Source: VXLM01 sp034421575
GTDB taxonomy: Bacteria > Chloroflexota > Dehalococcoidia > Lucifugimonadales > VXLM01
DNA length: 64,000 nucleotides
Assembly (NCBI GenBank): GCA_034421575.1
Contig: DAOUKG010000003.1
Location: 19,892 to 83,891 of the forward strand
Direction: 5' to 3'
Below are positions 60,045-64,000 of the stretch, one piece after another. The notes under the pieces are model-generated. The model was not told where the DNA came from. It saw only the letters and a list, made by a program, of their open reading frames with translations, and did no database searches. Position 1 is the first letter of the stretch. Every line of letters starts with the position of its first letter. The position numbers were made by a program, and so were the translations under genes.

Positions 60045-60836
60045 TTACAACAGCGCCCGCACAGCCGCCGTCTGCTCCTTGATGGCGTTCCGCATGAACA
60101 TCCAGTCGAGGCCCACCGTGACAAGCTGGATTCCCTGCTCGATGCGCTGCAGCACCTCTTCCGGCGTACTGTCGACCGCCATGGCGACCGGGAGGCCCTT
60201 TGCCCTGCCCGTGTCCACGACCTTCTGGATCGCGCCCGTAATCGTCGGGTGGTCGAACCGGAACGGCAGCCCATACGAATAGCTCAGGTCGCCGGGCCCG
60301 ATGAAGAGCGCGTCTATGCCGGGCACGTCGGCGATTTCCTCGACGCACTCCACGGCATTCTTGTGCTCGATCTGCACCATCACGAACACGTCATCGTCGG
60401 CGCTGGCCTTGTACTCGTCGGTCATCGTGTAGTGGCGGCTCACGCGACGCGGCGCGCTCCCGCGAATGCCCATGGGAGGGTACCTGCAAGCCTCAGCGAC
60501 CCGTCTCGCGTCCTCCGGCGAGTTGACGAACGGCACCACGAACCCGCTCACCCCAAGGTCGAGCGCCGCCATCAGGAACTTCTGGTCGTGCGACGGGGGA
60601 CGGATGAACAGTGGCACGTCCGACCACTTCCACCCCAGCATCACCATCTTGAGGTCGTCCCACCCGGCGCCGCCATGCTCCATGTCGAGGAGTATCCAGT
60701 CCAGATCGCAGTCGGCGGCGATGGCCTCCACCGCCAGGGGATCGGTTATCCCCAGCCACATGCCGAGCGCCTCCTTCCCCTCCTTCAAACGCCGCCTCAA
60801 TGGACGGATATTCAGCAGGTCGGTCGATGCGGTCAT
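60045..60836 (-). CDS. HpcH/HpaI family aldolase
   Basis: 263 residues, class II pyruvate aldolase family. WILLDMEHGGAGWDDLK (catalytic/metal region; the family usually has DxEHxP), VPLFIRPPSH, ALDLGVSGFVVPFVNSPEDAR, VMVQIEHKNAVECVEEIADVPGIDALFIGPGDLSYSYGLPF (metal-binding E and D). The enzymes cleave 4-hydroxy-2-oxo acids to pyruvate and an aldehyde. The first ~20 codons recur at 61675-61737 as a fragment. Confidence 0.9.
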   Translation of the reverse strand: MTASTDLLNIRPLRRRLKEGKEALGMWLGITDPLAVEAIAADCDLDWILLDMEHGGAGWDDLKMVMLGWKWSDVPLFIRPPSHDQKFLMAALDLGVSGFVVPFVNSPEDARRVAEACRYPPMGIRGSAPRRVSRHYTMTDEYKASADDDVFVMVQIEHKNAVECVEEIADVPGIDALFIGPGDLSYSYGLPFRFDHPTITGAIQKVVDTGRAKGLPVAMAVDSTPEEVLQRIEQGIQLVTVGLDWMFMRNAIKEQTAAVRALL

Positions 60837-61306
60837 GGGCTGCTCCTTACGGGTGTGGCAATAGGGGCAACATGGTACCAGCGAACCCGAAAGGAATAAA
60901 GAAGCGAGGGATGCGAGGCTAGGGGATTCGAGTGGAGCGGGGTGGAGGCGTCAAGCCCGGCTCAAGAGGCTGTAGACGGGAGGCCTGACAGAGTCACAGC
61001 AGCGGTAAAAAGCTCGAAAAGTGTGGCATTTTGTGGCATTTCCCGCGTTATTGTAAAGTTCGGGCGAGTCGGTCTTGGCCTGAAATGGGCAGTCGTGTCT
61101 CCTCATACACAGAGAATTCTATGCGACAGGTTACTTGGGGTCAAATCCGAGAAGTCTCCGGCGATGAGGCCCTCTCACTTCGGGGTGTCGGGTAGGACGG
61201 CGACCTCGCTTCAATGCGTTCCAGGCGTGCGACGTGATACCGGCCTACACCTCGGCGTGGATAGAACTCAGGGGAAATACGGGGACGAAGGCGAGGCCGA
61301 CCTTTG
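60837..61306. other. Gene-free stretch with a GTnnC repeat
   Basis: 470 bp without a supportable gene on either strand. 61021-61041 has the word gtggc twice, gtggc-atttt-gtggc. Between 61100 and 61300 several short frames exist but none fits a family; in particular no hicA is found for the orphan hicB. Confidence 0.5.
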
Positions 61307-61651
61307 CTACGAGCCGCCCGCCACCACGGAAGCCCCTTCCACATTGACCTCAACCTCAAGGATGGCGACGGGGTCCTCATCTTCCAAGTCGTCGGGCACG
61401 GGGAAGTACCCGCCGTAGTCGTTGGGGAGGGAACGGTGGTAGGCCAGCGCTTCTTCCGCCGACATTCGCGGTGGCGGAACCGGGTCCCCATCAAGCTGCA
61501 GCCCCTCGATATGGAACTCGATGGCCTCTTTGATCATTGACTGGATGCCGTCCCAGGTTTTGTGCGCGGAGACGCAGCCGGGTAAATCGGGGACGTAGGC
61601 ACAGTAGTTGTTGGGCGTCCGTTCAAAGACCACTACGTAGCTTTGCTTCAT
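61307..61651 (-). CDS. Orphan HicB-family protein
   Basis: 114 residues: SYVVVFERTPNNYCAYVPDLPGCVSAHKTWDGIQSMIKEAIEFHIEGL is the HicB fold (YVPDLPGC, IxEAIxxHIEG). The C-terminal part is short and acidic with no recognisable DNA-binding domain (DDLEDEDPVAILEVEVNVEGASVV). No HicA was found on either side. The ATG overlaps the stop of a 29-codon leader derived from an aldolase gene start (ATGA), which could couple its translation. Confidence 0.82.
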   Translation of the reverse strand: MKQSYVVVFERTPNNYCAYVPDLPGCVSAHKTWDGIQSMIKEAIEFHIEGLQLDGDPVPPPRMSAEEALAYHRSLPNDYGGYFPVPDDLEDEDPVAILEVEVNVEGASVVAGGS

Positions 61652-61737
61652 CGGTTCCTCTCCTGAAGGCCTGCCTTCCCCTCCTTCAAACGCCGCCGCA
61701 ACGGACGGATATTTAGCGGGTCGGCCGACTCGGTCAT
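61648..61737 (-). pseudogene. Duplicated aldolase 5' end fused as leader to orphan hicB
   Basis: 29 codons, MTESADPLNIRPLRRRLKEG then KAGLQERNR. The first 21 match the start of the HpcH/HpaI gene (MTASTDLLNIRPLRRRLKEG), including the upstream gagcagcccatg context. The stop TGA overlaps the hicB ATG. It is a truncated duplicate. Confidence 0.75.
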
Positions 61738-61746
61738 GGGCTGTTC

Positions 61747-63888
61747 CTAATTTCTTGAAATCGCCTTTAGTACGGTCTCTACACAGTAGTCAAGGTCGTC
61801 TCTGATCTGATGGTTCCAGAACCTGATGACGCGCCATCCCAACTCCGTCAGCCGGCTGTCCCTTTCGGCATCGATTCGGGAGCCTAGGTGCGTTGATACA
61901 CCGTCGGCCTCCACGTCGATACGAATCTCGCCGCAGATTATAGCCATGTCGAGTCGGTACTGGTTGACGAGATACTGTGGCATTGGGTTTAGGCCCTTTG
62001 CAACCAACGCATCGTACAGTGGCTTTTCCCATGGCCCGATGCGCTCGTCCGATCTCAGGGTCGTTTTATAAGGACTCCTCCCTGTTCTCTCTATTTCCAA
62101 GCAGTATTCAGCGAATCGCTGGATGTGGGGGATTCCAGAATTGGCGCAGGCTTCTCGGTTGCCAACGACATGGAGCAATGAACGGGCGCGAGTAATTGCA
62201 ACGTTGAACAGATTTCCGGTGTCCTTAAGAAAGTTATGAGCTCCACGTGAAAGGTCTCTTGATACGCATGGTGAAAACAGAATTATGTCACGTTCGTCTC
62301 CCTGGAATCCGTGCGCAGTGTCGATGATGAGTTGCGCACGATTCCTAAGATCCTCTCGGATGCGCTTGGCGACTCGTTCCAAAATCATGTTCGCCTGAGC
62401 ACGGAAAGGAGTCACAACTCCTACGGTGCCGTCAAATCCCTGATTCATCAACAGGTCGACTAACTGCTCAACCACCACTTCGACCTCGGACAGGATGAAG
62501 ACGCTTCCACCACGGGGTCTCGTCGCGGTTCCGCTCACTTCAGTCCAGCGGATGCCGTAGTTCCCATCTGGTGGAGGCTTGAGCCGAGCATAATCGGTCC
62601 AGATCCGCAACGTGTCTTCGTACCACACACGATTCGAAAAGGAGGCGATGTCTTCATGTGACCGATAGTGATCTTGAAGCTGAATGAGTTTTCCCATTGT
62701 CATGCTTAGGTCATAGAGTGAGTTCTCGCTATACGTAAATCGTAGATCATCGACCCCCAGACCGTGGGCGGTCTGCAATTGGTTGTCGCGACGCTGTTCG
62801 ATCTTGGTAATGTGCCGCAACTGGAAGGGATCGCCTATTATCACAACCCGCCTAGAGCGATAAAGAAGCGGTAGGGCAGAAGCGATGTCGCACTGGCTCG
62901 CCTCGTCTATGATGAGAAGATCAAAGAGATTTGGCTCTAGCGGTAGGCTATTTCTGGCAGAGAGATTCGTAACACACCAAGCTGGAATATGTCGTGATCC
63001 ATCACGGAACAAGCGAATCATGTCACTTCGAGACACAAAAGCGCCTTCGTCTCCTATCTGGCCATCGTCAAGCCGATTCAGCAGTGCGCGGAAGTTCCCT
63101 ATGGCCTGACGATCCTCTGGCTCCAACCGATCCGGTGCGAGTCGAGCGTAGAGTGATACGAGCTTTGCGCCTGAGTCGGTCAGATCGTCTCGCACCCTTC
63201 GCCATTGGCGAGCTACGGCGTCGCGCGATCTCATTTCGCGGAGTTTGGCAAGAGCGCTTCGGTACGCAGCTATGGCCTCCAGTGCCTCGGAGATCGACAA
63301 AGCCTGCACAAGCCACTTTCGCCAGACTTCGAAGGACTGTTCCTCCGTTGGGCTTGGGCCGAGGACAGGGCAGTCAGTCACTGCCTGGGCAGCAACGTTG
63401 CAAATTTGTCTCCGATCTCTGTTTCTTGAGAGACCGAGTGAGAGTTTATCTAAGAAACTACCTGCGCTGTCAATGTATTTGTCCGCCAATTGCAGAGCCA
63501 TCTTTAGGCGGTCACTGTTTGGCCTTCCTTTCACATTCTGTAACTTCTGCCAATCAGAGGGGGTATATTCATTCTTGAATCTAGCCTGGGCATTGTTCAA
63601 GGCAATCAAAGCGTCGTAAGCTTCCCGAATTCTTTGCAACTCTTCCCATAGGTCTTTCTCCTGACGATGTAATTCTATATATCGCTCCCTTAATTTTGAG
63701 TATTTCATTCGATCATCGTCCGAAGGCTGTAATGCCAACATGGACACAAGACTTTGGGCAAGTTCGCCAAAGAAACGTCTTCCTGTCCGTATCATCAGTG
63801 GATTCGTGGCCAGATTAGCAACACGGCCCTGGACGACGTCAACGGCCTTGTTGTTCTTACTTGTGAATAGGACGCGCCTACCATGTAA
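61747..63888 (-). pseudogene. 5'-truncated SF1 (DNA2/NAM7-like) helicase with C-terminal nuclease domain
   Basis: The first in-frame ATG is 63795 (682 codons), but helicase-like sequence continues upstream without a start: VLFTSKNNKAVDVVQGRVAN up to about 63888 corresponds to motif Ia. Walker A is absent. Remaining motifs are intact: LLIIDEASQCDIASALP (II), VVIIGDPFQLRHI (III), LQDHYRSHEDI (IV), DTAHGFQGDERDIILFS (V), NLFNVAITRARSLLHVVG (VI). C-terminal about 590-682 is a PD-(D/E)xK nuclease-like domain (YRLDMAI, RIDVEADG, GWRVIRFWN). Without Walker A it cannot hydrolyse ATP. AT-richer than neighbours; probably a defence-type helicase-nuclease relic. Confidence 0.75.
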
Positions 63889-63904
63889 GCTATACTTTGT
63901 ACAT

Positions 63905-64000
63905 TCAGGCTGCGTAGGTCAGCGATTCTATGAAGCGGTCAACTATGGGGCGAGGGAGTTTTCGGATGTTGGGTTGAGCAGGCGATATGCCGAAAACGTC
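63905..64000 (-). CDS. C-terminal 31 residues of an unidentified gene at the right edge
   Basis: An open frame entering from the right ends ...PRPIVDRFIESLTYAA with TGA at 63905-63907. It lies just upstream of the truncated helicase, so it could be the end of an inserted transposase, but the family cannot be named from 31 residues. Confidence 0.35.
   Translation of the reverse strand, partial: DVFGISPAQPNIRKLPRPIVDRFIESLTYAA

Noticed and set aside
60942..61418. 158-codon + strand frame
   Set aside because: No family, no SD, and its end is antisense to the orphan hicB.

Overview
The window is a high-GC bacterial chromosome segment. Its gene content fits a heterotrophic Chloroflexota member, SAR202/Dehalococcoidia-like: a form II CO-dehydrogenase-type molybdenum hydroxylase, B12-dependent methylmalonyl-CoA mutase, cobalt-type nitrile hydratase, a crotonase, an HpcH/HpaI aldolase, many SDR/MDR/Gfo oxidoreductases and glycosidase-like proteins. 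The intergenic spaces are packed with short palindromic repeats. The phylum call is inference from gene content, not from a marker phylogeny.

Layout. 0-2 kb: edge of a class IV aminotransferase and nitrile hydratase beta/alpha. 2.4-8.2 kb: mfd, amt and a PII gene. 8.8-22.7 kb: metabolic genes (crotonase, Gfo/Idh/MocA, aldo/keto reductase, methylmalonyl-CoA mutase, zinc alcohol dehydrogenase, SDR, beta-propeller protein), a tRNA-Pro(GGG) followed by a DUF3800 gene, and two paralogous membrane-anchored proteins. 23.1-26.4 kb: a DUF4268 nuclease-like protein with a small partner, then prmC-prfA. 27.1-30.9 kb: a toxin-antitoxin island (two HicAB on +, a third diverged HicAB and a BrnTA on -, one HigBA-like). 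31-33 kb: Yip1-like protein, ftsY, an XRE regulator. 35.7-39.3 kb: a four-gene ABC exporter operon. 39.7-43.8 kb: SDR, AI-2E-family permease, a decayed and an intact Phd-VapC pair. 43.8-50.1 kb: cox-type operon (coxS-L-M, then MoxR ATPase and VWA protein). 50.4-54.3 kb: an unassigned, AT-richer five-gene operon with a classical-clade AAA ATPase and an SMC/Rad50-like zinc-hook ATPase, the best candidate for an undescribed system. 54.3-60.8 kb: OpuAC-like lipoprotein, DUF488, M24 peptidase, a small membrane/coiled-coil pair, GH10-like protein, aldolase. 61.3-64 kb: orphan HicB and a 5'-truncated helicase-nuclease next to another gene end.

Repeat families used below. R1: ctctcccgtcgtgggagagg then gctggggtgaggg (hairpin plus tail). 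R2: gtcattcccgcgaaagcggg then aatcc. R3: ctctgcgccctctgcggtga then atcc. R4: ttcgccctgagcctgtcgaa then ggg. R5: gtcattccgagcgcagcgag then gaatctaaaat. Two larger non-coding elements with terminal inverted repeats are recognisable. MITE-1 has about 22-bp ends beginning gtaactgttc. MITE-2 has a 17-bp end gctgacaggggtaggta and sits repeatedly inside R1 hairpins, once with a clean 9-bp target duplication.

The toxin-first TA modules share one promoter layout: the -10 box ends exactly 6 nt before the toxin start codon, predicting leaderless toxin mRNAs, with the antitoxin start overlapping or touching the toxin stop. The antitoxin-first Phd-VapC module instead has a leader and a Shine-Dalgarno.
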